A DNA stretch of 64,000 nucleotides from contig NEEC01000018.1 of NCBI GenBank assembly GCA_002189035.1, positions 620,001 to 684,000 of the forward strand, written 5' to 3'. A model generated the notes under the pieces. That model was not told the DNA's origin. It was given only the letters and a program-made list of their open reading frames with translations, and did no database searches. The DNA comes from Utricularia gibba (taxonomy: Eukaryota; Streptophyta; Magnoliopsida; Lamiales; Lentibulariaceae). Positions 34,746 through 51,939 of this stretch are shown in pieces; within the stretch, counting starts at the first letter, position 1; each line of letters opens with the position of its first letter. The position numbers and the translations under genes were made by a program.

Positions 34746-36799
34746 TGGCACCTTGTTGGCTTATTGCATCCTCTCATTACCTTCATCTTATATATACCCT
34801 CCATCATCCTTCATGTGTTGCATGTTCAAAATTTTGATTAAAAAATTTTGATAGAATTTTCTGAAAAAATATTCAACACAAGTGAAATTGTATTATTAAT
34901 GAAATAAAAAAAAACATCATACTTATAGTAATCATAAATAACATAAAAGCTATTTTACAAACAAACATAATAAGAATTGTATTCAAAAAAAGATATTAAC
35001 ATAAAAGATTTGTTATTGATTTCTACATAATGATTATTTAAGCCCATAAATATTTAGAATGAAGTGCACTTATGCATTCTCCCACAATGATGACTCTATG
35101 TCTTGGGGTGTTTGTTCTCCTTTATGAGAGTTGTACCAATGAACTAATACAGGCTCCAATGATGAATCATCGTGATGCTCAATTGCACACCTCAAATCAT
35201 GTAAGATGGAAGTTATCCATATGTCTCAATGATGAATCATCATTATGCTCAAATACACACATCAAATAAAAAAAATTGAAATCATCCTCACGCAAGATTG
35301 AAAATTGGTTTACAAGAAGTTATATTTAATGAATTGTACGTGATTACTATAAGTTATTCTTAATTAGGGATAAACCCTAAATGACTCAATTTCATGTAAT
35401 CAAGGTAAAAATAAGGATTAATAATTCATTTAGTTCATAATATTATTTTGATAATTTAAATATAAAATAACTAGTATCAAAAAAATTGAATGAATTAATC
35501 TTAATACATTAACCAAACAATATTTGGGCTTAACTCATCTATATCCAAATAATTTATATCAAAATTATTTAAATTCAATCAATATATTTATGACCAACCA
35601 AATGCACCTCTAGTTTTTTGGAGAAATTTTTTTATAAATAGTGTTTGATAGAGATGGAAGTTTAGGTTAATGTCCATTTGAGAGTTTTACTAAGTGTTTG
35701 GTTTTGAGTTGAGCTGTATACTCAATGAAGTTAATGCAATAAATGGATGGCTTTAGGTGTTTGGATACTCCAAATAATGTGTTGAGTTGAATTCAACACT
35801 TGTTGAATCCAACACTTAAGTTGTGTTGGATTTAACCCAACTTATGTTAGAATAAGTAATTACATAAATATCCCTGATTTTTCTATAAAAACCGACAAAA
35901 AAAAACATTTTTACACTTCAACACTTATGCTCATTTTGGAGTTCCATTGGCAGCATTTACATCCAAGTTCCGTCGTTGTTGATTCGACTAAAAAATTTCA
36001 AGGTGATTCAAAACGTTTATGTTTGATTTAGTGTCCTCTCAAGCTCATATTCATTTGAACAGAGTTATTTTCCAGATCTAAATTGGGTTTTCAAATTATT
36101 TTAGGTTTACACATGATGTTTTTGTTAATGAATTGTGATTCAAACTCCATGAATTTTTTTCTTTTTTTTTTTTTGCTATTGTGGAAGCATAGAGAATGTT
36201 CTGCTCTTTCAAAATGAGTACACTAGAAGTTGAAAAAGGAGAAAACAAAGCTTTTTAGAGTGATGCAAATAAGAGCAAGAAGCAGAACCACAAATAACAA
36301 AGTGATATCAAATAGCTACACTATTCAACAATTAGGATATAAATGTAATAATGAGAAAAGATTGAATGACATTCAAGAAGTTGTTATTGGATGTTAAATC
36401 TAGTTGAAAGTATGAAGACGGAGGTGCTATTAAAGTTGCGATGGTTAAGGGAGGAGAATAGCAATTAGTCTTCCATTATGTTTCTATTTTATTGTTTTGT
36501 TCCTAGTTATTAAGCATTTATTTGATAAATAATTAGTATTTCGAATTTGAATTATTTTTTCCATCTCAAAACAACTTTACTTGATCTTATATCCCAATAG
36601 TGAATCCACCCTAATATTGCATAATGCAACAGTAATTTCTACAAGATGAAATACAAATTTATTGAAGTTCATACAGCTCACCGTTGCATCATCAAAAATA
36701 GAGATTGATTGAATATAATTATTTATTATTTCAATGGCATTTCACTGTATATTTGCTCACTGTACTTTGGTCACTAAATCCTCCTTAAAGCAATTCTCT

Positions 36800-38997
36800 C
36801 CATCATTTGCTCTGTGCCCATTCATTGATGGAATATAGTTCTCTTACATTTTGAAATGGTAGTATTCCATGTTATTTTTTTTTAATAAAGTTGTAAATTT
36901 TAGTAGTAGCTAAAATTATCTTTATTTGATTATCAAAATTGTAACCCCATGGAAATTCAGTTATATTAGGAAATTTCTCTTTCCACACTCCAAAAGTTCG
37001 CTTGATTGTCAGCCACAACGACGAGTGTCAATGATTGAAGAGCTCTTGCAGGGTAACATACTCGATGGTATCAGCAAATTGACTCAAATGATATTTGCAA
37101 TGGGGATAAGCTTTCATAAATCCCTTCCTAAGTGGATATCTAGAGTTGGCAAGATAAAATTTTCCTTCCACTAGTATTGGAAAACCCTCCTCAATACTCT
37201 GATTACATCGTTCAAGATTTGGCTATCATGAAATGCTTATTCGAATTCAGTAGTAACAAATGTAAAGCACATATCAAAATCACAAGTTGCTAATATGTTT
37301 TGGATAGGCTTTCCAGATTTCCCATAAAAGTGAACTTGCTCTATTTTAGGCATCTTCGCAGGAATTTGAATGCTGCCACTGCTTCTAGAGAACTGATAAA
37401 CGATGTTTTTCCTAATATCGTTGCAAATAAAAATAGAAAATCCGTATCAAATAAATTTATAATCCCTAATCTACACAAATTACAAATTTGGAAAACTTGT
37501 ATAGTGGATATCGGGGTCGATCACGAAGAGTTTGTGCTTGCTAAGTGTTTTAGTACATGCATAATTTCGGATAACAGTAGGCCTTAGTCTAAGCTCGGAC
37601 CAACAGTGGTAAACAAGTTCGGTAAATAGGATCAGTAAACAATATCAGGTCTTAATGCTAAGGTAACAGGTACTGGTTCTAACTCAAGATAAAACTAATA
37701 TGACTTAAGGATCTACAAGTGGTGTAGTGCCAAAATTCCTAATTTAATCTACCATGTTCCTATACTCACAACTTCAAATAACCTAAGTCTACCCAGGTCA
37801 TTCACCATATTTTCGACTAAGCTAGTCCCCCATATCATCACCAACATTGTAATTAGGTCTACCCGCATGCAAATCATATAGAACTAGGTCTATCTGGTTC
37901 TACTGGTTCTACCCCGGACTAACACCTACTGCTCCCGTCTTGATTTATTGGTCTACCTCTAAATCAAGCATCTAAGTTGTGAAGCTACTTGTTCCCCTCC
38001 TTAGGTCTACCCATGGTTTGATAGAAACAAGAGCTAAGAAACAATGGTCAATTTTATTAAGATTCCTAGACCCACACCACCATGCTTCATCTTAAGTCAC
38101 TCCTATGGTTTAGCTACTCATGCTTTGAAGGTAAAATGTAATGGCATTAACATAAAATAACGAAAATATTGAGAACATCGTGCAGAAGTTTAGTGCAAAA
38201 ACTAAAGATATCAACAAACTAAAAGAAAGCAGTAAGAAGTCTGGTTTCCGTTTGCTATTGTTCTGGGCAGTAGCGTTGAACTGGTTCTTGATCTTCTTCC
38301 TTCACGTTGGAGGTTCTTCTCCAAAAAAATCATTTTTCTTCTTCCTTCTCCTTTCGTATTCTTCTTGTTTGAGTTGGGGTTGGGGGAGAAACCCCCTCGT
38401 GTGTGCCCTCTCTGAAAATTCTAGGGTCAACTCCCTTTTTGCGACTCTCTCTCCTCCTCTCTTCTCTCGCCTCCCATTGCCCAAGTCAAGTACATTCTCT
38501 GATAGATCTACTGCTCCAGGCCCTGACTTGCAGATTGACGCCGTGATAGTGTACTCATTGCCCCCCTACACCCTGGTGACTTGCACGAAATCCAGATTTT
38601 TCCATGATTCTTGGGTTGCTGCTAGACTCCAAAATCAGGTTAGACATGGGGTGGGCTAAATCAAAGGATTTAGCTCACTAATTACACTAAAAATCACGTT
38701 TTCCTAAATTATATAAAAACACTTAAAACTATAAAATAAACACTTAAACATAATTAAAAATTTATATTTTTGCATATCCTAAAAAATGAAAATTTGTGTG
38801 TTATCAAGAACTCTATTCCCATGCCTCTTACCGATGACTAGCAGGAAGAAACATAGTTGTTCTTTGACAATTGTTCTACAAGTTGGTCGCACTCCATATT
38901 TGTGTTGCAGAACATTTGCCAACCGATAGAAAACAAATTTTGTCATTCTAAAAATTTCATAGCAATGAGCATTATGGTATCGTAGAATATCTATCAA
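36800..38997 (-). pseudogene. Harbinger transposase relic of element 2, interrupted
   Basis: Upstream of the solo LTR (38997-38812) the frame is open: ILRYHNAHCYEIFRMTKFVF and ANVLQHKYGVRP, ending in VIGKRHGNRVL, the DUF8040-like N-terminal domain. Downstream of the LTR (37393-36,800) I read FYGKSGKPIQNILATCDFDM followed by CFTFVTTEFE, then AHDSQILNDVIR, a degraded KYYLVD-like part, RELFNHRHSS with a GVWKE continuation, and QIKIILA close to the C terminus. These follow the DDE domain of plant Harbinger transposases (QNVLAVCDFDMRFTF, AHD-RVL-DAIR, FNHRHSSLRN-IER-FGVWK). Several stops remain even if the LTR is ignored. Confidence 0.8.
37394..38806 (-). mobile_element. Solo LTR-like element, family B, complete copy
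   Basis: A 1,413-bp unit with TG...CA ends: TGATAAACG at the left and, on the minus strand, TGATAACACACAAATTTTC at the right. AGAAC stands directly on both sides (37389-37393 and 38807-38811), a perfect 5-bp duplication. Removing it rejoins the Harbinger transposase. It has no primer site, polypurine tract or coding domain; an open frame at 38180-38659 is CT-rich low complexity. It shares the block GGTCGA-CACGAAGAG near its left end with the copy at 59567, and a similar GTCGAACACAGGGAG with family A, so the two families look related. Confidence 0.85.
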
Positions 38998-39811
38998 CCA
39001 TTAAGCACATGAATACAACCTTGTACAATACGAAGTTTTCATATATATTGTGCCATAGAAGTTGTTGTCGGCAGCAACAACTTAAACTAATTCCCTTGCA
39101 ATCTCTCTTTCTACCTCTTCACGTGTCGGACAATATGTTGAATGTACACCAAAGGTTTCCATTCTCCCACTACATCTCAAGCTCATAATATTCTAATTAA
39201 ATAAAAAAAAATGACAGGAAGCAGAACAAGCTTTTGATTCCATGGATAATTCATTGAATTCATTTTTACAATGTAATTTTCTCAAATCTCGGAGCAATGA
39301 AGAAACAAAAAATGACATGGAAAACAATTCAACTTACCCTCTTCACACCATTTTAATGTGGGTTAAAGTAAAATATTGGGAAGAACAAATATCCTACTCA
39401 ATTAGCTTACGACATTTTACAATTATAGATAACCACATAAATCATAAATCGGCAACTTAGGATCATCAATTGTAGAACAACACTAGTGAAACTCCAGGAA
39501 AATTTCATAATCATCCGCACTTCATCACATTTAGGTTATTCAATGTCAGACTATTGCAAAATAAATTATAACCCATCAAAACAAGATTGCACCCATCATA
39601 GATATCCTAAAATTAGAATAAAATAATATGTTTTATTATACTTTCATTTAGGATATAATAATCTTTTTACATTCATAAAAATTACTTCAACACAACCCAA
39701 CACAACAAATCCAAATATATACCCTTTTCAACTAAACTACAATTACAACTCAACTCAGCTCACTAACAACAACTACAACTTAACTCTAATTTTTATCCAA
39801 ACATCCCCTTA

Positions 39812-41945
39812 CTCGACCCTAAAACTTTAGAGCCAAGTTCTACAAGTTAAATGTCCAAATCATTATCCATTTTTTGGACTCTAGATTTAAGCTCCTTGGG
39901 GTTTATTGGGTTTAGAGCCAAAGAAACGAATGGGCCTCGAATCATAATTAAAATAATATGTATTAAAAATTTAAAAATTCAAATATTTTTTAAATATAAA
40001 GGATTAAATATTTTTCATATTTTATAATTATTATTTTTATATAAAATTATTTTTAAAACAGGTGGCCAAGAAGTTATAGTATTAAATGTGAATTTATTAT
40101 CATATTTTGCATCTTTTTTATGTGTTTAAATGTAGTTAAATTGTTTAATTATACATTTTTATTTTAATTGTAGGTTTTCTTTATATTAGGATAATTATTT
40201 TTATTATTATACTTTATCTAATCTTTTTTTGAATTTAATTGTGTTTAAGTGTATCGTTATTCGTTATAGGTACATGATAAAAATTAGAAAAACAAAACAA
40301 CATAAGATGACAAACAGGATTTTATTGGAAAATACATCTTTCATGATTTTTAAAAGAACACAAAGTATTAATGATGAGCTTTGACCTGTGAAACATAATT
40401 GCAACTAAAATAAGGATGAGATACACATGATAAAAGGAATGATAATTGATTTATAGTGTAAGAACAACATTAATTGCATGGTTGGATAATTAGATATTTT
40501 TTTATCTTTTCATTTTTCTCACTTTTCCAAAAAAATATCTTTTCCCCACTTTTGCAACCAATCATCATTTCTTTTCCTTACTTTTCTAATTCAATCACTT
40601 ATGAAAAGATAAATTCTAATCTTTTTTCTTAATTTCCATCTTTGCCCCTATCTCGTGTTCTATGATATAAATCATAAAAAAATATTAATAATAGTAAAAT
40701 TATCAAAATATTCAAAATTATGTTTAAAGTATCTAATTTCACAACTAAATACATTAATAAATAAAATATGTGTTATCATGGGTGTACATATAAAATTGCA
40801 TCCTAATAATCACCAAAGTTGGACTTGAAACAGATTAAACAACGTCGCTTCCATCGTTGAGTCTTTACTCATGGAAGAGATCAATTACTTTTCCACCTAC
40901 TTTAATTCCGCCTTAATTGGATCAACCCATTGCTATTTGCTAATTCCACTTCAAGATCGCCAATTTTGTTGTATGCTATTTATTGATGAAATGTGGATCG
41001 GATCACCCCCTGAACTTGAGCATAGATCTCCAAGGCAAATCCACCACATGTTTGGAATTTATAGCCATCATACTTCAATTCTAAATTGACGTTTTCCCTT
41101 GCTCCAATGTGTTGTAGAGCATGATGACCAAAATAGGAGTGTGATTCAAGGCACCAAATGCATCCAAGACCAAGCCCACCCAATCATGTTTTATGGTATA
41201 TTGTACTTTGTTGATTGAAACTACATTATTCATTCTGAATATTTAATTCTCATACTTTTATATTTTTTTATAAAAAAAACTTCATATAAAATTAGAAAAG
41301 ATCTCTTTATAAAAATTTTCCATCTATCCCATTCATAATCAATATTTAATACGTCTAAGATTCTTCTATCTTTCATTATGCAGAACTCTTATAGAAAAAT
41401 TAAAAAAGAAAAATAAAGTGACATAAATGAAAAATCTGAATGCAAAAAAAAAAAAAAAACATAAGATCAAATTCTACTTATACCAAACAACAATTTTTTT
41501 TCATTTTTTTAACTATTTTATATTTTTTAAACTGATTATTATCTCAATTAGCATTATATTTTTGTTTAAATTACATTATTTTTGTTGTAAGTTGTTATAA
41601 TTTGAGCAAAAAAAATATATAACCGTCCATTTAAGTAAAAAATAAAAATGAAAATTTCTCAGAATATGGTTTTTTAAAAAAATGAAATAATGAATACTTT
41701 TATTAGTTATGACTCATGAACAATTTTGAGAGAGAGGTTTCTTTGCATGGATTTAAAAAAAGGGTAGTATTGTCTTTTAATATACAACCAATTGTAACAA
41801 TTAAACACATTTTCATTCTATTGTATCTCACGTATTCACAAAATCTTTAAATAACGTTGAAGACACGAAACGCGGCGAAGAGTAAGCAAGTAATTCGTGA
41901 AAGATTCGGTGTATTCCGGAGCGAATATCTCTCTCCGGTGGAGTC
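39812..41945. other. Intergenic, AT-rich, no gene seen
   Basis: Mostly very AT-rich. Frames at 40871-41089 (plus) and 40980-41183 (minus) overlap, and neither shows a known domain. The last 100 bases are the leader of the PFP gene. Confidence 0.5.
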
Positions 41946-46225
<4,280 letters not shown>

Positions 46226-47726
46226 ATCAACTCTGGCTTCAGTTCTCTCCCGAGAGTGAACATCGGCTGCGGTTTTTGAACAAGAGAGAACCCACCCCAC
46301 CCTTCATCTGGGCTTACTCTTTGAGACGATTGACTGATTGTTATGGGTATTTTTTGGAACTTCTGAACCAAAAATGCTGTCTTGCCAAAACCAACCTCAG
46401 CCCTGAGCTCTGGTTGGAATCCTTCCTCGAAAACTGCCCCCGTAAAGCACTCACGCTTTTGAAGGGATAGATATCCCAATGGAGTGTAAAAGTGTGGTTT
46501 GGTTTGATAGGTCGATTAGCCATTAAGATTGTGGCTCCAAAGTTTCCAAGTGGAAATGATTTAATGTGTATTTATTTATAGTTAGAAAAAGCTCCTTTAT
46601 TCAGTAAACACGTAACACGTGTTTTAAGGGCAGTGAAATTGAGTAGTTTGGTAGTTAGGGCCTACGGGTGGTTTTTGAAAATGTTTTATTTAAAATAAAT
46701 ATTTGGTAATAAGTTTTATTTTAAACCCATTTTAGATAATTAATGTAAAATAATGTCACATAACTTCAATTTTAAATAAATTATTAAATGTACCCATAAG
46801 GGAAATAAGGAGGATATGCAATATTTTAATGTGGTTAAATTATGATTTTTTTTGGGAATGCTTGTTTTTGTATTACTATCATTATTATTATTATTATTGA
46901 TTGGCAATTTATGCATTAAATAGGAATAACGAAAGGTGTAATAAGTACTAGTTTTATAATTACTGTGACACGAGCAAACTGGAAACTAGGGGTAGGGATA
47001 GAAGCGTCATTGCACATTGTCAAAATTATCCAGGTGTTGCTACATAGAGTTAGACGAATTCGTTCCTTTGAATTACGAAACCGACGAAACAGAAACGCAG
47101 TTTACTCTCTCTCTCTCTCTCTCTCCCTCTCCCCAGCCGCTTTTCCCTGGGACCGGAATCCCCGACCTCACCGGTGAGGTTCTGCCGTTCCTGGCAGTTT
47201 CGCGTCTGACTCTGCGCGCTGATACATGGTAAATCGAGCATGTCTCTTCTATTCCTTGTTCCAGATTTGCGGAGTTCTGCCTTCATTTCTTGCGCGTGTG
47301 GCTTTCGCGTTTCTACAATTGTTGGTGTTGAATGAATCAAAAATTGTGCTGTCTATACCGCATGCGGTGGGGCTTGTCTTCTCATGGGCTGTTATGGCTT
47401 TTGGGGAGCGTGGGATGGTTCTTGTTGTTACGTCTGTATGGTGAACCAATTGATTTTTTATTTGAATTTCTATACGAGTGAATCAACCTCTGCGCACTTT
47501 TTTTTGTTTTTATGGTCTCTGAGTCGGCTTCCTGAAATGGTTGTTGGATTTCGTAAATTTACGAGAGTGCATCAATTTTTTTTTTTTCGTTTATTGCTTT
47601 CTTGTTTTATTAGGGTTTTTCTATACGAATGATTCTTTGAGCTTCACGCAGTTTTTTTCTTGAAATTCGTTCAAAGATTCCACCTTTCCACTTTTTTCTT
47701 GCCGTTCGTTGAGGCTAGGTGTCAAG
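46226..47726 (+). other. PFP 3' region, spacer and ARID gene leader
   Basis: Up to about 46,600 lies the PFP 3' untranslated region. Bases 46,640-46,950 are AT-rich with a short ATT run near 46,880. From about 47,000 begins the leader of the next gene, with a CT microsatellite at 47105-47125. A probable leader intron runs from 47229 (CATG|GTAAAT) to 47718 (GGCTAG), which places the start codon 8 bases into the next exon. Both genes point the same way. Confidence 0.5.
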
Positions 47727-50700
47727 ATGAGCCAAAGCGATTTAGAGATGAAGGATGCAGAAAATATTCATTGCGCTTCTGAGCAGAATCCTCAAGACTC
47801 TAAAAGTGAAGTGGTTGACTCCGTGGCTACTGGAGAAGCAGAGACGCTTTCTTGTGTCACAGATGCAAAATCAAATGGCAGTGATAAGCCAGGTGAACCT
47901 AGTGATGAGGAGGAACGAAAAGTTGCATTTGATACGCCACCAAAGGATACTATTAACTTTGAGACTCCAGCTGTTGAGCAAACAGAAGGCCCAGCTCATG
48001 AGCAGATAGTTACTGACACCAATAATGAGATGCTGGCTGATATGAATGCTGAAGAAGATAAAGAAGGTGCCAAGAGAAGCACACTAGATATTGAAGTTGA
48101 TACAAAGGAAGAGGCTTCCAAATTAATGGCTACTGAGACTGTGGAGAAGGAAGGGAAGGCGTGTCTGGATCCTGCAGATGTTGTAAGCGACCTGAAGGAA
48201 GCAGAAGAAATAGTAAATGATGACGCTCGTGAGGGAAAGGTTGAACACATTTCAAACGAGGTCCATAATTTTGTTGAAACCATTGAAGACGTAAAGACCC
48301 AAGAGAGAACTGACAATGATACTAAGGAAATTACCAAACTTCCAGTTGAGGCATCTATTGACAAAACCCCCTGCATAGAAAATGGTTCCCAGCATGACAT
48401 CATGCCAATTAAATATGAACAGATGGAGATGGCTATTGATTCATATGGTAATAAAGAAGATGAGGATGATAGAAAAGGACAGGATGCACTGCCAGTTGTT
48501 TCTAGCCGTGAGAATGAAGAGAATATTAGTCCTGTTGAAACTTCCACAAACATCATCAAAGATTCTTCCCCCACAAACCACCATGAATTTTCGACACCAG
48601 ATGCACATGCCAGGTATTCTCCGGGTAAGGCTGGGGATCATAGCACGGAAATATCAAAGAATGTCTTATCTCCAGCAACACTAGCTCTGGTAACTAACCA
48701 AGGATGCTATCTGCAAGATTAAATAAGTAAATTTCTGAAGCAACCTAAGCTTACATTTTGAATATAAATTGTTTACTGATGTTTTAGATGGGGGGAGATG
48801 ATGATGGAACACTAGAAGACCAAGCTGCTTTTGTTAAAGAAGTTGAAAGTTTTTATCGGGAGAGATCAATTGACTTTAAGCAACCGAAGTTTTATGGGCA
48901 GCCTCTGAATTGTCTGAAGTAATTGTGAATCTCTAATTTTTATTATGACATTTGCTGAGGATAACATTTATTTTCCCCGTGCTGTAGGTTATGGAAGGCT
49001 GTAGTCAAATTGGGAGGCTACGATAAGGTATGCTTGCTTTTGCGTTTTCATGGGCTTATGTGATATTTATGTAGTCAATAAAATAGGAAATCTATTGGGT
49101 AGTCCTTCATTTTCCTGTTTCATAATGGAGTACGCGCTAATTGATATGGGATGATATATTTTCAACTCTTTTTTTTCTTGTCCCATTTTAATTTGACTAG
49201 TGATTTTTATTAAAATTATTGGTTTCTTGTATATTCATAAGTCGCTTCCATTGTTTATCACATGAGCTATCTTAGGTCCAACATGGTTATATTCTCGAAC
49301 TTATTTTGTATAAAAAATGCACATTTATTCACTTGCGGAAAATCGTATGTCTCATATTGTTTTTGCCCCTAATAATGGATTCTTTCGATAGGTAACTGCA
49401 CTGAAGTTGTGGAGGCAAGTGGGAGAGTCCTTCCATCCACCAAAGTAAGAGCCTCAATTTGTGTATTTATTATCATTTTCCTTCTGAAACATGTGGTATA
49501 ACTTGCTTGGCACCCGCCTCTTGATCTTATCATAGTTGTGCTTATATGATATGTTACAAGCCCAAAAGTATGATATGGGCTTTACGTTGCACATTGAAAA
49601 GAAAATATGTTGTGAAGCCCCTTCCAACCATTCAATCTTTGTATCTTCTTCAACTGAGCTATTGGTTGTATTCAAAAGCTTATGGAATTAAGATAACCCG
49701 CTCATCAATGCAGAACTTGCACAACTGTGTCCTGGACATTCCGCATTTTCTATGAGAAGGTAACAATCCCATGAAGCTCGTTTGGTTCTCTTATGAGAGT
49801 GTAAATTTGAGGCAATAAGGATACTTGTTATATTGTGGTCGCATTTGTTTATTCCACTTATATTATGTCCTAATAATTTCCTGCTTTTATTTTTCCATTC
49901 GTTAGTCCCTTCTGGAATTTGAAAGGCAGAAGACACAAAATGGTGAACTCCAACTCCCAATAGCAGGATTTCCTGAAGCTTTAGGTGTTGACGGTGAGGT
50001 ATGTGGGCCTTTTCCATTCTATGAATTTTAGTACCTCTCTTGGATAGTTCACGTAACATTGGTCACCCCATTAATGTTTAGTTATTGCGTTTTCGTATGT
50101 GTATTACCCCATAGAATATGATAGATACCCAGTTTTTCAGGATTCTTATTGAGTAGTAGTCTGTTTCACGTATTGTACTACAGAATGACATAAACTTACA
50201 TCCACATGGTTCTTAACTGGTGTACCTGTAGAGCATTCATAATAATTCTTATAATGACGTTAACATGATTATTTTATTTGTCCTTAGGGAAATGGTTATC
50301 AAGCATCAGGTGCAGGTTCAGGATCAGCGCCAGGAAGAGCTCGAAGGGACTCTGCTGCTCGTGCAATGCAAGGCTGGCACGCTCAACGACTTTTGAACAA
50401 TGATGAGGTTGGCGATCCCATTGTAAAGGTTCGACTTTCTAGCCACTTCGCCTAATTTATTTGTACACAGCTGCTAACCTCTTATTGCGTTTTTCTAAAA
50501 TTTTATTTTCATAGGACAAGAACATCAACAGTGTTGGGAAGCGTGAAAAAACTGTTAAAAGCGGTGGTGAGCTATCTTTCACTTTAACGCGATGGCATTT
50601 TGCAATTGTATTTGATGTCTCCCGGTTGGGCTTTGGCATGTTTTGTCAGCATTTCAACATCAATTTATTAGTCTAAGGGATCTGTCTCTTATATTTAGGT

Positions 50701-51939
50701 ACATTTTTTAGGTTCTCTTATATATTTTGTTTGCATTTCAACACAAGTGTCTCTTATGTCTATTAGGTCCTTTGAAACAAAAGAGGCCTCCTGAAACTGA
50801 GCATTCAAATAAAATCGCCCGTGCTGAAACACCCAAGCAGTTGAGTTTTGCCTATTTCTGGGTTTCTTTTCATCTTTTTTCGACGATTTATTTTACGTTA
50901 TCACGGAATTACATTGAAATCAATTTGAGAACCATACTGGGGAGAATGCTTGAAAGTATTTAACAGTGTTTATCTAATTCTTTTTTGCCACGTCTTGAAA
51001 CTTTTGGGTATCATAGGTTGAAATTATGCATAGTTATCAAACACATTTTAGAACCATCATCCAAGGAAATGGGATTAGTTTGTTTTAAAAGAAATTCCGT
51101 CGATACTCTTTTATTACCAGCTCTTCTCTCATCCCAACTAAAAGATTATGTTTGGTTGGTAGACTGGTAACATCCATTGCTGATGTTGGACCTCCAGCTG
51201 ACTGGGTGAAGATCAACGTACGGCAAACGGTATGTTTTATCTCTGGACCTTTAATATAGTGTATGAGACCAGGGAAGGTTTAGAAATATGCTACTTAGTC
51301 AACCTCACGTTTTTGTACATGCAGCAAGACTGTTTTGAGGTTTATGCCTTAGTGCCTGGGCTGCTACGTGAAGAGGTGATGTGATACCTCTTTTCTGCAT
51401 TGTCTTTCCACTTACACAGTGGACGTTATCTTTCCAGGGTTCTTTTTCATGTTTTTCTGACTGCTAATCTACATGTTTGAAATTTTCATCATCGACGGTT
51501 CAGGTGCGAGTTCAGTCTGATCCTGCTGGGCGGGTTGTCATAACCGGTCAGCCTGAGCAAGTAGATAACCCCTGGGGGATTACACCATTCAAGAAGGTAT
51601 CCTTCCCAGAAACCTGGAATTTTGTCTGTTCATGGATGTCTCCATTTTCCTTGTTTCCATTGTATGCAGTCCATGCTTGTTCCCCCCTCCGGATACTTCT
51701 ATTCGATATTCTTCCCTTATGGTCCTGCCAAAAAACTGAATGGGATTGAACGGAAAAGCATGTGCACTGGCTATTGAACCCGTACAATTTGACCTTTTTT
51801 TATGATTGTCTTACAGGTCGTCAGCCTACCTGAAAGGATTGACCCTCTTCAAACCTCGGCGGTAGTTAGTATGCATGGACGTCTCTATGTTCGTGTTCCT
51901 TTCGAACAGTCTCCTGTGCAGCCCAATGCCCAGACTTGA
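47727..51939 (+). CDS. ARID (BRIGHT) DNA-binding protein with HSP20-like domain
   Basis: A plant nuclear protein of the Arabidopsis ARID2/3/4 type. Thirteen coding exons: 47727-48689, 48788-48918, 48988-49027, 49392-49444, 49714-49759, 49906-49998, 50288-50428, 50515-50566, 50767-50839, 51163-51229, 51325-51375, 51504-51596, 51817-51939; 641 residues. Residues 1-320 are acidic and Glu/Asp/Thr-rich, probably disordered. The ARID domain is about 330-425: FVKEVESFYRERSIDFKQP, LNCLKLWKAVVKLGGYDKV, LWRQVGESFHPPKTC, FRIFYEKSLLEFE. A Gly/Ala/Arg-rich linker and a basic stretch (REKTVKSGGPLKQKRPP) follow. An alpha-crystallin-like fold is about 540-632: ADWVKINVRQTQDCFEVYA, LVPGLLREEVRVQSDPAGR, GITPFKKVVSLPERIDP. 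Proteins of this plan are linked to chromatin remodelling; that role is from the family. The exon 9 donor (AAGCA|GTTGAG) is weak but is the one that keeps phase. The ATG at 47727 is the first in the frame. Confidence 0.93.

Larger units (their letters stand above)
31048..35609. mobile_element. PIF/Harbinger element 1 with transposase and Myb/SANT gene
   Basis: Candidate ends are GAGTGTGTTTGGTTTG at 31048 and, on the other strand, AGGTGCATTTGGTTGG ending at 35609, flanked by TTA (31045-31047) and CTA (35610-35612); Harbinger elements duplicate TWA, so one base has probably changed. Inside are a decayed plus-strand transposase (32,065-33,180) and a decayed minus-strand Myb/SANT-like gene (33,790-34,370), the two-gene set that autonomous Harbinger elements carry. 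A second small element is nested at 31690-32062. The ends are my least certain point. Confidence 0.55.
35690..39808 (-). mobile_element. PIF/Harbinger element 2, split by a solo LTR
   Basis: The left end is CTAAGTGTTTGGTTTTGAG and the right end on the other strand is GGGGATGTTTGGATAAAA, aligned without gaps over 12 bases with the last seven identical. The triplet TTA lies directly on both sides (35687-35689 and 39809-39811), the usual Harbinger duplication. Subterminal GAGTTGAGCTG (about 35,706) has an inverted partner near 39,750. It holds a minus-strand transposase relic (36,800-38,997) and a 1,413-bp solo LTR. It lies only 80 bp from Harbinger element 1. Confidence 0.6.

Noticed and set aside
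34589-34837. Secreted or repeat protein with HGTI-DGA units
   Set aside because: The units follow from palindromic DNA; no start context or conservation can be shown.
38180-38659. 159-codon frame inside the family B solo LTR
   Set aside because: CT-rich low complexity, not kept in the other copies, no domain.
47996-48574. Minus-strand frame of 192 codons within the first ARID exon
   Set aside because: Shadow of the Glu/Asp-rich coding frame, Ser-rich in reverse, with no independent support.
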